Below, piece by piece: positions 32,938-44,413 of a DNA stretch of 64,000 nt; positions within the stretch are counted from its first letter, which is position 1; each line of letters opens with the position of its first letter. A program made the position numbers and the translations under genes. Source of the stretch: Aralia elata (lineage: Eukaryota; Streptophyta; Magnoliopsida; Apiales; Araliaceae); NCBI GenBank assembly GCA_034770075.1, contig JAVJAP010000202.1:186001-250000 (forward strand), in the 5' to 3' direction. The notes beneath the pieces are model-generated. The model was given only the letters and a program-made list of their open reading frames with translations. It ran no database searches and had not been told where the DNA came from.

Positions 32938-34160
32938 TGATAGACTCTACGACACGCTTGCGTGAGGTGGTCGTCGCCCGGATCGTTTCCAGCAAGTTAT
33001 GAAGGTGGAACGCTCATAACACGTAACCCTTCGCCTATATTGAGACGAGAACTTTGGTATAATTGCTTTGGGCAAGGAAGCTTGCGTTGAATGGACACCA
33101 ACGACACCTAAACCCCTTGCTTATAAGAAGCAGGAACCTCGGTACAATCGACGATTGATGGTTTGGTAGAATGACACCACAAACAACTATGATCTGTTGA
33201 ATGATAAGTCGATAATTGAATCTCAAGAAAACTAAGAAAATAATCTAGGAATTCTTAAAGAACCAAAAGATGAGAACAATCTCACAATAATTTCATTAAT
33301 CAAAAAGTGTAGTCTACTTGTACATAACTTATGTATTCTATTTATACTAATAACATGAAACCCTAATCCTATAAGGAAATAAGAATTTGAATTAGAAAAG
33401 AAATCTTAGCTAGAAAACAATATAGAAATCAAATCTTATCTAATAAATATCCTAGTTACAAAAGAATAGGAAAAGATCCCCAAAAGATTGCATTAAATCT
33501 GATAAAACGCGTCCTCGGGATCCGTGTCTGGGCTTGGACGCCGGGGCATCCAACTTGCACTAGATGCCGACGCCGGGGCTTTCAAGGCCAGGAAACATTC
33601 TGTATTCCAAAGCCGGGGCTTCCATTTCCAAGGCATTCTGGACGCCGGGGCTTTGAGTCCCATCTTTGAAAACATCCACGATTCGCACCAAAATTTTGCT
33701 GCGACGTCCTTTAGAAAAATGGCCATAACGTTTGTTTCGGGAAGAGTTACGGAACCTGCCACCTATCAAATTGAAGATCTCGACGAGATCTACAACTTTT
33801 ATTCTTTGAGCGTTCAGAGATATGGGCTTTAAAAAGATCTAAATTGGACCCGAAATGACTGCTACGTAAATGACATCTCCAAACTCCTCAATTTCCATTC
33901 CAATCATCCTTGAACCAACTTCCATTGTTCCGTACATTGCATGATGCCTTGGCTGGCGTTGATTCGGCCTTACTAAATAGATGGTATCTAGTAATCCCAA
34001 ATCACAGAATTGATCCTCTCCTCGCCGTTCATATGAATTTAGCTCCAATATACGCATCCTTGAATGGATTTCAGCCCAATCACTCGCAATCATTTGATGA
34101 ACCTCTTGAACTCGAGTTGAATGAATGTTGTGCTATGCGAGCCTGGTCAGGATCTCATCA
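32938..34160 (-). mobile_element. 5' LTR of N2
   Basis: It matches the other N2 LTR closely along its length. A TATA box is at 33346-33339 (minus strand) and the GCCCCGGCGTC-type cluster at about 33655-33534. The sequence ends at GATCTCATCA next to the right-hand CTTCC. Confidence 0.93.
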
Positions 34161-34165
34161 CTTCC

Positions 34166-35324
34166 TCAATGGAGAGCTTGAGGAGAATGTATATATGATA
34201 CAGTCAAAGGGTTTTGTTTCAACGGTTGGAACAAACCAAGTCTATAAGCTACAACGATCCATTTATGGATTGAAGCAAGCTTCTCGAAGATGGAACATCC
34301 GTTTTTATGAGATAATCAAAAGGTTTGAGTTTATCAAAAATGAGGATGAACCTTGTGTGTACAAGAAGGTTAGTGAGAGCGTTGTTTCATTCCTTGTATT
34401 ATATGTTGATGATATATTACTGATAGGGAATGATGTTCCTATGCTACAGTCGATCAAAATTTGGTTATCTAAACACTTCTCCATGAAGGACTTGGGTGAG
34501 GCATCCTATATTTTGGGGATAAAGATCTATAGAGATAGATCTAAAAGGATGCTTGGCTTGACCCAAGGAAAGTACATTGACTCGATGCTAAAGAGGTTTA
34601 GCATGGAAGATTCCAGGAGAGGTCTCATGCCGATGAGCCATGGTATACATCTCTCCAAGAAACACAGGCCCCAAAGACACCTGAGGAGAGAGACCGTATG
34701 AGTAAGATTCCTTATGCTTCAGCAATAGGATCTATCATGTACGGTATGATATGTACTAGACCAGATGTCGCTCATGTACTTAGTATAACAAGCAGATATC
34801 AGTCGAATCCAAGAGAAGAGCACTGGAAGGCAGTGAAAAACATCCTAAAGTACTTGAGAAGAACTAAGGATGTATTTCTTGTCTACGGTGGGTCTGAATT
34901 GAAACTAGAGGGCTATACAGACTCAAGTTTTCAAACGGACCAAGATGACAGTAAATCCATTTCAGGGTATGTGTTTACCTTAAACGGTGGCGCAGTGAGT
35001 TGGAAAAGTTCCAAGCAGCAAACAGTTGCTGATTCAGTGACAGAGGCAGAGTACATAGCTGCAAGTGAAGCTGCAAAGGAAGCTGTTTGGATGAAGAAGT
35101 TCATAACTGAACTTGGAATGGTTCCTAGCATTAGAGGAGCCGTACCTTTATTCTGTGACAACAACGAAGCTGTTGCGCAGGCTAAGGAACCCAGGTCTCA
35201 TCAGAAATCCAAACACGTGTTGCGGCGGTTTCATTTGATTAGAGAGATCATTGAAAGAGGAGATGTCACCCTGGAGCGTGTGGACTCTCAAGACAACATT
35301 GCAGATCCATTTACTAAATCTTAA
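34166..35324 (+). pseudogene. Copia reverse transcriptase (rest) and RNase H
   Basis: The RT resumes with LNGELEENVYM and includes LQRSIYGLKQASRRWN and the intact catalytic LYVDDILLIG. A frameshift near 34675 separates it from the next frame (34698-35324), which holds PYASAIGSIMYGMICTRPD, the RNase H segments YTDSSFQTDQDDSKS and WKSSKQQTVADSVTEAEY, and ends ADPFTKS. RNase H acidic residues appear present. The frameshift alone prevents a full polyprotein. Confidence 0.92.
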
Positions 35325-35404
35325 ACACAACAGCAGTTTGATCGTCACTTAGAGAAGATAGGTATTAGATACCATGGCGATTGGCTTTAGTGTAACTGGG
35401 AGAT
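35325..35404 (+). other. Copia 3' untranslated piece and polypurine tract
   Basis: After the stop, about 70 bases lead to CTGGGAGAT directly before the LTR start TGAAAGTAG. This is the usual copia plus-strand primer position. Confidence 0.8.
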
Positions 35405-37224
35405 TGAAAGTAGTATGCACACAAGCCAATCATATTTGATATGATGTAGCATATACTTTGTAATCTTATTCATTTATTAATAAAATAATTGATTTTCTTA
35501 AAAGGCATTTTACATTATCTACATAGTGCTGTTATATTAAATGTGATAAACCGATAGTTTTGAGCAGTGCTTTTAGAATCATGATGGTGATCATGCTAAT
35601 GAGATCTAAATTCTAGATAGCTCACAGACTAAAATTGTTCCTAATCGTTGGATTACTAAAAAGGAGATTAGTGAATCCGGATAGATTAGTACATACGTTG
35701 CTTGCTCTTAGGAAGAGGATGATTGATCTCATAATCATTTGTGTGGAGACACTAAAGCAAGTATGTAGGTGCTTATTGGAGAATAAGTTCACTGAACGTA
35801 ACTCGCTAAGGAATACCTAATGGAGTTTTACTCGTCTGTCAATACAAATTCCTCTAGTGATAGTAGGACAAGTGATCCTTGGACTTGAGATCATCATAGT
35901 ATCTTGTGTATGATGAGTTATACTTTGACATTTCCCTTAAGACCTTTAAGGTATATCAAAGGGTATGATTGGGTATAATAAGTTGTACACGGAGATAGGT
36001 GAATGATCAACAAAGAATCTACCACGTTTAGTAAAAGATGTGAATGTCCTATGTGATTCGATAAATGACAACTCGGTAGTCCTTGGTCAAGGCAGAATGA
36101 AATTAGAAAGGAGTTTCTAATTTGCATTATTTAGAGTTGTGCATTTGGGAATCGAAATACATATAATTAAATAAAATAAGACTTGACAGTAAATCCATGT
36201 CTTATATTTAATTGGGACATTGTATGGTAGAAGAATTGAATTGTACGGTAACTATTCACTGAAAGGTTCTTTTGTGATTAATGTTGAAATCTATATTATT
36301 TGGAAAATCGTTGATCGCTAAGGGGCTTACCCTTATTGTAGAATAACTATTATTTATTTAAATGAATTAAATAGTTTAATTTATTTATTTCAATAAGATT
36401 AGAATTGTTCTAATTGATTTATTCCCAACCGGTTTAATATGGAGAACCTAAAGGGTCAGACCGCAAAAGGAAAATATTTATTTAAGAAGTAAATGGCATA
36501 ATTGTAATAATAAGTTAAGTGTATTTAATTTAGTCTATGGAGATCGAATAAATTAAATAACTTAATATTAATTATTTAATATTTTAAAAATATTAAATAT
36601 AAATTAATAAGAGGAGTCTTATTATTATTATTACTATTAATATTATTCAATTCCTAATTGGGATTGGGAGTTAATTAATAGAAGTACTTTCACATGAATT
36701 CCTAATTGGATTAGGAGCATAATTAATTAAAGGAGTTTTATTATAATAGAAACCCTAATCCTAAATAGTTTAGGGAAGGGTCATTCCTACATCTATAAAT
36801 AAGAGGAGTCTTATCATAGATTAGGGTTACACACTCTCGCATTAGATTGTGGAGAGTACTTGCAATTTCTATAGTGATAGAAACTAGGGTTTTGCCAACA
36901 CCCATCTTCTTGAATAACTATTCTTCCTTGGTGGATCACCTCTAGAGGTCAAACACTTGGGTGGCTAACGTTGATCAAAGGAAGGAATCTCATCGGTGGA
37001 ATTCAAGGAGAACGCGAAGGAATTGGAGGTGAACTTGTACCCGAGGAAGCACGGTTCTACGAGGGTATAATTTCTTAATCTCTATCTTTTTCGTTAATTG
37101 ATAATTGAACACAAGGAAAGATCATGGTGATGGTTTGTATGAAAAATTTTAAAATCCAATTTATCACGCTTCCGCTTTATTTATGTAATTTGATTGCATG
37201 CTTGCGTTATATACAAACCTAACA
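35405..37224 (+). mobile_element. 3' LTR of copia element (1.8 kb, complete)
   Basis: It starts TGAAAGTAGTATGC and ends ACAAACCTAACA. TATAAATA lies at 36794-36801. It shows the pre-insertion state for the plastid fragment: AAAATCCAATTTATCACGCT, with five bases (TATCA) that are absent from the 5' LTR around the insert. Confidence 0.92.
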
Positions 37225-37413
37225 TGATCACCATCATGATTCGAAAAGCATTGCTCAAAACAATGGGTTTATCACATTTAATATAACAACACCATGTAGA
37301 TAATGTAAAATGCCTTTTAAGAAAATCAATTCTTTTATTAATAAATGAATAAGATTACAAAGTATATGCTACATCATATCAAATATGATTGGCTTGTGTG
37401 CATACTACTTTCA
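37225..37413 (-). mobile_element. Start of an older copia LTR in reverse orientation
   Basis: This is the reverse complement of about 35405-35597, ending at the LTR start (TGAAAGTAG read on the minus strand from 37413). With the inverted leader at 17883-18117 it brackets the plus-strand copia, so both are parts of one minus-strand copia that it entered. Confidence 0.85.
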
Positions 37414-39092
37414 CTTAGAACTGAAAGTAAGAGTTTAGCTTGACATACCTTCAATCTCCTCCAATTATGGTTATAATTGTAGTTGCCCACCTTTTTTTAA
37501 TATTTGACTAATAATATCTATTTATAGTCCTAAGGTATTATCCTAAGTGTCCTAGAAATAAAAATCCAATTCGTAGTAGAAATCCTCAAAATTCCTGAAA
37601 GTCAACGCCAAGTCAACGCGGGTCAACTCTGGTCAACGCTGACCAACTTTGTCGGGGCGGGTAATTTTGCCTAGGTTTTCTTGTCGGGGCGAGAAACTCC
37701 AGAGAGATCTGGGCCGGGGCGACTTCAGCGCCCGCTGGGGCGAACATGGGCAGAGGCTTCCTCGCCGGAGCGAAAAACATCAGGCCAAAAAGCTCGCCGG
37801 GGCGAAAATGCCAGTTTTTAGATTTTTCGTCTTTTTCTCGTTTTAGCTCCGATTTTTCATCTTTCTCCACTTTTGACTCTGAATCCTCCCGAAATCAATA
37901 AACAACCTAATAAGTGCATATACACAATGAAACATGCAATAAACTAAAGATAATGGAATGAAAATAAATGAATATTATGTACTTATTAAATTTCCCCACA
38001 CTTAGTTTTTACACGTCCTCGTGTAAACTAAAACAAAGGTTATATTGAAATCATTTGAATTCTATTCAACCAAACTCCCAAAGGTTCAAATTTAATTACC
38101 ATACACGAACATTAACACTAATTAACATAAATTTGATAAATACTTTATCAATCAACTCATAATAATAACCTCATCATTCCCCACTGAACATCTCTAAATC
38201 AAATTGAAATCACATAAGCATCTCCTATGATTAACACAGATACTCAACTTAGTTCGTATGGAACAACAACTGTGCACCCTGACTCAAACCCATAACATAT
38301 TTTTTTCTGCCATTCATTTTTTCCTTCATGGTGAATGCATTTTATGCTCCATTTCACCTTTCTCATTCTTTTCTTAAGTGAGTGCATTTTATGCTCCATC
38401 TAACTTATCTGTTTACCAACGAATGCGTTTTACGCTCCTTCTCACTGCCTGTGTTTATGGGTGAGTGCGTTTTACGCTCTATCTCAACCCACAACATGTT
38501 TTTCTTTTGAGACAATTTTTTCAGTTTTTTTCTCTCAATTCTTTTTCAAATTCCCAATTTTTTTCACATGGTCCTACAAACAAGATAAGCAGTTAAATAG
38601 TTCTAAATTATGAAATCAGTGCACAAAGTCAACTTCACAAACAACTCAGTCAACTAAACATGTATCTTATACTCAAGTACTCATGCAATACCAACTCAAT
38701 CTAAGTCAGTCAACTATGGGTCCTAACTCAGTTATCATCATTTATCAATAAATTCAGCATCAAACAAATTCTATTAATGACATCAATTCTCATTCTAAAA
38801 CCAAAAACCTTTAAAAACTTGGCCAAATAGATCAAAAATTTAGGTAAAAGACAAATATTTCCAATTAACCTATTAAAGCATAAATAAACTAACCTACTCT
38901 ACCCTAAACCTCTCCCCCACACTCAAACCTTACATTATTCCCAATGTAAGACAATTATGCAAAAGATGAGAGAAATAACTAAAAAGAAAATAAATAAATA
39001 AAAAGGGATAAAAAAGCAAATCTGATGTCTTGGGTTGCCTCCCAAGCAGCGCATTTGGTTAACGTCGTTAGCCCAACATCGATTCTCCTCAA
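37414..39092 (-). mobile_element. 3' non-coding/LTR region of the Athila-like element
   Basis: No coding frame is convincing. On the minus strand TTGGGAGGCAACCCAAG, common just after pol in such elements, is at about 39045-39029. Purine tracts (GTGGGGGAGA at 38920-38911; GTGTGGGGAAA near 37999) could be plus-strand primers. A TATA box lies at 37526-37519. GCGTTTTACGCTCC-like repeats occur near 38340-38490. A cluster of TCGCCCCGGCGA-type palindromes lies at 37806-37651. Exact LTR ends could not be fixed. Confidence 0.6.
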
Positions 39093-40261
39093 TCAATCAT
39101 AAATCGGATCCACTAGGTCTACCATCTCCACATTCTCCATCGAAAATCCTTCAAAGAATGGTTTCAGCCTATGTCCATTGACCTTGAACACTTTTCCTGT
39201 CTTTGGATTTTGTATATCTATAGCACCATGAGAGAACACATTAGTAATAACAAATGGACCTTCCCAACGAGAGCGCCACCTACCTGGAAATAACTTCAGC
39301 CTCGAATTGAATAGGAGAACATGTTGTCCAACAGTGAAATTTTTCCTTAAAATCTGTTTATCGTGGAAGACCTTTGTCTTATTCTTGTAGAGTCTAGAAC
39401 TCTCATATGCTTCATTCCTCATCTCTTCTAGTTCTTATAGCTGGAACTTCCTATGCATCCCCGCTTCATCCAAACTCATATTACATTACTTGATCGCCCA
39501 AAAAGCTCTGTGTTCTAACTCCATGGGTAGATGACATGGCTTCCCAAAAACCAACCTATATGGAGACATACCAATAGGGGTTTTGTACGCGGTTCTATAT
39601 GCCCACAATGCATCTTCCAACCGTAGACTCCAATCTTTTCTGCTTGGCTTGACGACCTTCTCCAATATGGATTTCACTTCACGGTTGGATACTTCAGCCT
39701 AACCATTGCTTTGCGGATGGTAAGATGTAGAAATCTTATGCAAAACATTGTATTTCCTAAAAAGTGCGGCTAGCATCCTGTTGCAAAAGTGAGTTCCTCT
39801 ATCGCTGACGATAGCTCTAGGAGTTCCAAATCTGACAAATATGTTAGTTTTGACAAAATCTGCAACAACTTTAGAATCATCAGTCCTGGTGGCTTTAACT
39901 TCCACTCATTTAGAACATAGTCAACAGCTAAGAGAATGTAAATATTACCATGAGAAACAGGAAAAGGTCCCATAAAATCAATACCCCAAACATCAAAAAT
40001 CTCAACAATTAGAATGGGGGTTTGGGGTATTTGATTTATATGTTATATGTTACCTGTTCGTTGACAATTCTCGCATGATTTACAAAATAGATATGAGTCC
40101 TTAAAAATTATTGGCCAATAAAAACCACTTTCTAAAACCTTATGAGCAGTCCGTTTGGGTCCAAAATGACCTCCACAAGCATAGGAATGGCAAAAGGTTA
40201 GAATAGATAATGTTTCAGTATTAGACACACATCTACGGATTATCTGGTCAGCACAAAATTT
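39093..40261 (-). pseudogene. Athila-like integrase, broken
   Basis: The HHCC finger (CHSYACGGHFGP to CKSCENCQ), core aspartates (GIDFMGPFP, VSDRGTHFCN) and the Glu region (AEVSNREVKSILEK) are all recognisable. At least two Gln codons have become TAG (before HINQ and before AEVSN), and a frame change lies near 39905-39973. The C-terminal part (39422-39093), with GPFVITNVFSHGAIDIQN and VNGHRLKPFFEG, has no chromodomain, as expected for Athila/Tat types. Confidence 0.88.
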
Positions 40262-40876
40262 TCACAGATATGGATCATCCCAAACATAATGTCTAGCATC
40301 AATCCTATGCTTATCCTTCTGATATTTAGAAAATTCATTGGGGATATAAGCACTTGTTAAATAATTGACAATGTTAGCATACCAGGGCAATTCCTCATGA
40401 ATAGAAAAGAGATGCTCATCTGGAAAGGAATCATACAATGGTAGTGCCTCCTCATCTCTCACCAACCTACTCAAGTGATCTGCTACTAAGTTATTCGTTC
40501 CCTTCTTATCCTTGATTTCCAAGTCAAATTCCTGCAACAACAGAATCCATTTGATAATCCTAGGTTTAGAGTCCTTCTTGGTTAACAAATACCTGAGAGC
40601 TGCATGGTCAGAATAAACTACAACTTTAGTGCCAAGTAAATAAGATCGAAATTTATCTAAAGCAAAAAAAACAGATAGAAGTTCTTTTTCTATTGTCGAG
40701 TAGTTAATCTGAGCTGCATTCAATGTTCTAGAGGCCTAATAGATGGCATGGACAACTTTGTCAACTCTTTGGCACAAAACAGCTCCAACTGCATAATTGC
40801 TAGCATCACACATTATTTCAAAGGGAAGACTCCAATTTGGCGATTGAATCATAGGTGCGGAGGTTAATAGGCTCTT
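40262..40876 (-). pseudogene. Athila-like RNase H, broken
   Basis: MCDASNYAVGAVLCQRVD is followed by a stop and then ASRTLNAAQINYSTIEKE, VVYSDHAALRYLLTKKD and NNLVADHLSRL. The acidic residues in CDAS, TIEKE and YSDH are present. The stop near 40736 is a single-codon change. Confidence 0.88.
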
Positions 40877-42231
40877 CTACTTGTCAAATGCCTCCTTACA
40901 CATATCATCGAACTGGAATTCCACATCTTTTTGTAGCAACTTACATAATGACAGAGCTATTTTGGAGAAGTCTTTGATAAATCTCCGATAGAAACCTGCA
41001 TGTCTAAGAAAAGAGCGAATCTCCTGCACACTGGCGGGGTAAGGCAAAGCAGACACAATATCTATCTTAGCTTTATCAACTTCTAAAACTTTAGTTGACA
41101 CAACATGACCAAGCACTATACCCCGTTCTACCATAAAGTGACACTTTTCCCAATTAAGAATAAGGTTAGTTTCCAAGCATCTATCTAGCACACGAGTTAG
41201 ATTATCCAAGCACAAATCCAAAGAATCACCATGTACTGTGAAATCATCCATAAAGACCTCAATGCAATTTTCTAAAAGATCAGAAAAAATGCTTACCATG
41301 CATCGCTAGAAATTACTTGGTGCATTACAAAATCCAAACAACATCCTCCGGTATGCAAAGGTACCAAATGGACGTGTGAATGTGGTCTTTTCCTGGTCTT
41401 CAGGTGCAATCATGATCTGGTTATAACCTGAAAAACCATCTAGAAAGCAATAATAAGTATACCCCGCTAATATTCTAGCATTTGATCAATAAAAGGAAGA
41501 GGAAAGTGGTCTTTTCTAGTTACAACATTTAATCTTCTATAGTCAATACACACTCTCCATCCTGTTTGCATCCGTGTGGGCATCAACTCATTATTGTCAT
41601 ACGTGATGACAGTTATTCTAGACTTCTTCGGAACTACCTGTACTGGACTCACCCACTGACTGTCGGAGATGGGGTAGATTATACCTGCATCAAGTAATTT
41701 TATAACCTCTTTCTTGACTACCTCCATCATGGGTGGATTTAATCTTCTCTGTGCTTCTCTCGTGGGCTTTGCTCCATCATCTAAAAGAATCCTATGCATG
41801 CACATCGCGGGGCTTATACCTTTAATATCTGTTATCGTCCAACCAAACACTGTGACATGGTCCCTTAGGACTCTTAACAATTTCTCTTCCTGCACTTTGG
41901 TTAGATTACTAGCAATAAGCACAGGTAAAGTTTCATTAGTCCCTAAATATGTATATTTCAAGTGAGCAGGTAAGGGTTTCAATTCTAAGATTGGAGCTTG
42001 CTCCATAGATGGTAACAAATTTTTTTTATGAGAAACAGGCAATTGAATTGATTAAATTGCATACCTATCTGTGAATTTTGGTAAAGAGTGCAATGCAGCC
42101 ACAACTTCCTTCAATTCTTGATTCTGGTCAAATTCTTCCTCTTTATCCATCTCCAAGTTGTTAGTAATTGCCACCTCAAAGCTTTCCTTGTGCTTTTGTT
42201 CAAAAGATCCCTGCACTATAGAATCAATGAT
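40877..42231 (-). pseudogene. Athila-like reverse transcriptase, cut by CACTA element
   Basis: Reading down from 42231, an acidic linker leads to the RT N-terminus (ILELKPLPAHLKYTYLG), the fingers (CIDYRRLNVVTRKDHFPLPF), FLDGFSGYNQI, a palm with the catalytic VFMDDFTVHG, and HFMVERGIVLGHVVS. The frame changes between 41467 and 41430, and a TAG replaces a Gln codon near 41310. The upstream gag and protease are absent because a CACTA end begins at 42232. Confidence 0.9.
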
Positions 42232-42590
42232 CACTACAAAAAATGGACATTTGGCAACGATTTTTCGGGCAACGACTTATAAAGTCGTTGCCAAAAATGC
42301 ATGTTTAGCAACGAAATTTGTCATTCGTTGCAATTTGTGAAAGGCTTTCATTTTTCGTAACGAAATACATAGGTCGTTGCAAAATTTCTTTGCCAAATCG
42401 TTGGCGGGAAAAAAAAACCCGCAGTATTTACTTTTTTGTTGCAGATGAGATTTCTCCTCATCGTAGGCAACGGAAACTTTTTTGTTGCTATATTTCGTTG
42501 CCTAATATAGGCCACATTCATTGTCAACATTTTTTTTTCGTTATGTATTTTATACATTTTTTTGCAACGACTAGTAAATTGTTGCCCAAA
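42232..42590. repeat. CACTA left terminus and GCAACGA subterminal repeats
   Basis: After CACTACAAAAAATGG the sequence carries about a dozen copies of GGCAACGA or TCGTTGCC-like motifs in both orientations. One pair, GGCAACGAC and GTCGTTGCC, forms a hairpin at about 42271-42295. In CACTA elements such arrays bind the element's TNPA-like protein. Confidence 0.85.
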
Positions 42591-43882
42591 ATTAAGATCA
42601 ACCCAATAAGCACGTTTCAGCCTCTTTTTTTCACATTTTTGTATTGATGATCAAATTTTTAATTAACATTTTGTTTTATTTTGTTCCGAAACATGTGTTA
42701 TGCTACTTTTGAAGATTAATGGTTAAAAAGCTTGTGTGTTTCCTACATTTCCTCTAGCTTTTAGTTTTACTGAGAATTTCTTCTCATTCCATATTAACAA
42801 GTATGCAGGCAACACTGCATGTCGGTAAACTGTATCCATCAATTTTTTCCTGATATTAATCCTTTAGCCAAATGGAAAAGGATGGTTATGTGTGCCAACA
42901 GTTACTATTCACGAATTTAGAAGTTTGTTTCTCACAATGCTGATGTAAGAGAACTGAAAATCAAAAGTTACAAAAATGAATCCTCGGGAGGAAACAAGAA
43001 AAAAATATTTTACTATTAATTGAAAAAATATTTTACTATTAATTAATTCAATAATACAACGTAGATGATCAAAACTTCAATCCAATGATACTCAAAGTTA
43101 CGAGGACAAGAAGAAAAAAAGACAAATAAGCCAACATTCCAAACAGAACATCTTACTTCACTCAACAATAAGATAACACCTAGCTGAAAATAAGAAGTGG
43201 TAGCGACTAGAGCGTGCCTCGTTCTCACCATCTGAATGGCCTTCTGGAGCGTGTGATCACATTCATCATCTCTTGTCAAAAATCTTCAAGAAGATGCTAG
43301 CTCTTTACCTTTTCATAAAGGATAAAAATACAATTGGTTTTACACATGAGATCCATTTTATTTCTCTTTTTCCCAAGTCAAGTGTGAGATTTTCATAGAG
43401 GTTGGTATAAACGACCTTAGTCCTGTAAACAAGTATCATGCTTAAAATAACTGTAAGAATGCAGAGTCCGGACATTATCAAGGAAGTCAAGCAGAAGCAA
43501 ACAACCCCATCACAAGGATTCCTTCTGTTGTGGAGAAGATGTTGTATTTGACGTTGTATCCTTTTCCTTTCAAATACAGTGAATGCTCCTGATCAAGAGG
43601 TTGGAGATGTAGAGGTTAAAAGAGTTATTTGTCCAACTAATATTTATCCTGAAACAAGTCAAGGACTATAACAATAACAAAACACCAACTGCAACAATAG
43701 ATTAACTAAATTTTAACTTTCCATCATATTAAACCAAAATAGGAAAATCAGAATCCAAATATCATCCATTGTACTTTACATTAATGATTTACCAAGTCTA
43801 ACATAAAGTTCAACATTAATATCCAAGATTTTGTAGTGTCCACAACAAAAGTTCAACAGTTTTGAATGTCCATAAATAATGA
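42591..43882. other. CACTA internal non-coding stretch
   Basis: No domain, repeat or terminus was recognised. The short TTTTGTAGTG near 43829 resembles a CACTA end but lacks subterminal repeats and a GAT flank. Confidence 0.5.
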
Positions 43883-44413
43883 TCAAGAGTTGTTTTCAGC
43901 TCTTTCTGTCTCTGAGCTGGTGCTGCTTTGAATCAACCGTAGAAATTCTGGATTGTCGGCTAACTTGTTCATTATATTCTCAAGATTGTCAATTCGTTTG
44001 TCTTGTGCCCTAATGGTTGATTGAAGCTCTTCATTCTTAGAGCGAGACGCTTCTAACTCTACTGTCAATGCTTTTTCTTTCTCGTTAGATGAAGACTTCT
44101 CTACTCGAGGACCAAATCTAAAACCAAGCAATCTCCCTGCTTTCTTGCTCAACACTCGAGTCATAATCTTCATTTTATCATTAGTGTCAACATTTTCATA
44201 TTCTGCTTCCATTTCAGAGATGTAATCAGTCTCAAGTGATTTCATTTCATTCTGTGAAATTAACAACAAATGTAAATAATTCAAAGATAATCCCAAATTT
44301 AAAAACAGGATAAGGTTTGTATAACTTACGTATGCAGATTCATTTTCAGGTTGTACCCACTCGTTTGTTTGCTTTTTCTGATGTGTGATTTTGTAACCTT
44401 CAATTGGATCTCC
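43883..44413 (-). pseudogene. Transposase_24 (Ptta/En/Spm)-type gene, last two exons
   Basis: Minus-strand exon 44413-44330 (28 codons, GDPIEGYKITHQKKQ to NESAY) is bounded by TTTTCAG and GTAAGT. After a 78-base intron with acceptor TTTCACAG, the last exon 44251-43883 reads NEMKSLETDYISEME, RVLSKKAGRLLGFRFGPRV and a coiled coil (VELEASRSKNEELQSTIRAQ), then a stop. The joined frame is in phase. These features match the C-terminus of plant CACTA TNPA-like accessory proteins that bind subterminal repeats. I could not find the upstream exons. Confidence 0.75.

Larger units (their letters stand above)
24335..34160 (-). mobile_element. N2: gypsy-type element lacking most of pol, nested in copia RT
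   Basis: LTRs at 24335-25558 and 32938-34160 have matching TGATGAGATC...GAGTCTATCA ends, flanked by CTTCC on both sides (24330-24334, 34161-34165). Excluding a solo LTR at 28433-32146, the internal region is only about 3.7 kb. It holds a gag relic, a charged linker and a 468-codon frame with two RT-like segments. I see no protease, RNase H or integrase. It therefore depended on proteins made elsewhere, or is a decayed copy. Confidence 0.88.
18118..37224 (+). mobile_element. Ty1/copia retrotransposon, 5'-truncated and split by N2
   Basis: The order is LTR (first ~284 bases missing), primer site, long leader, gag with zinc knuckle, protease, integrase, reverse transcriptase, RNase H, purine tract and 3' LTR. 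This order (integrase before RT) defines Ty1/copia. The RT is split at 24334/34166 by N2 with target duplication CTTCC. Several stops and frameshifts and changed catalytic residues show it is inactive. The right flank (37225-37413) is an inverted piece of an LTR of the same family, so this element appears to have inserted into an older copy. The copia lineage was not resolved. Confidence 0.9.

Noticed and set aside
37613..37870. 85-codon minus-strand frame rich in Pro/Ala
   Set aside because: It is the translation of the TCGCCCCGGCGA palindrome cluster and its spacers; no protein signal.
43829..43838. TTTTGTAGTG as a possible right end of the CACTA element
   Set aside because: No subterminal GCAACGA repeats lie next to it, the flank is TCC and not GAT, and Transposase_24-type exons continue beyond it.
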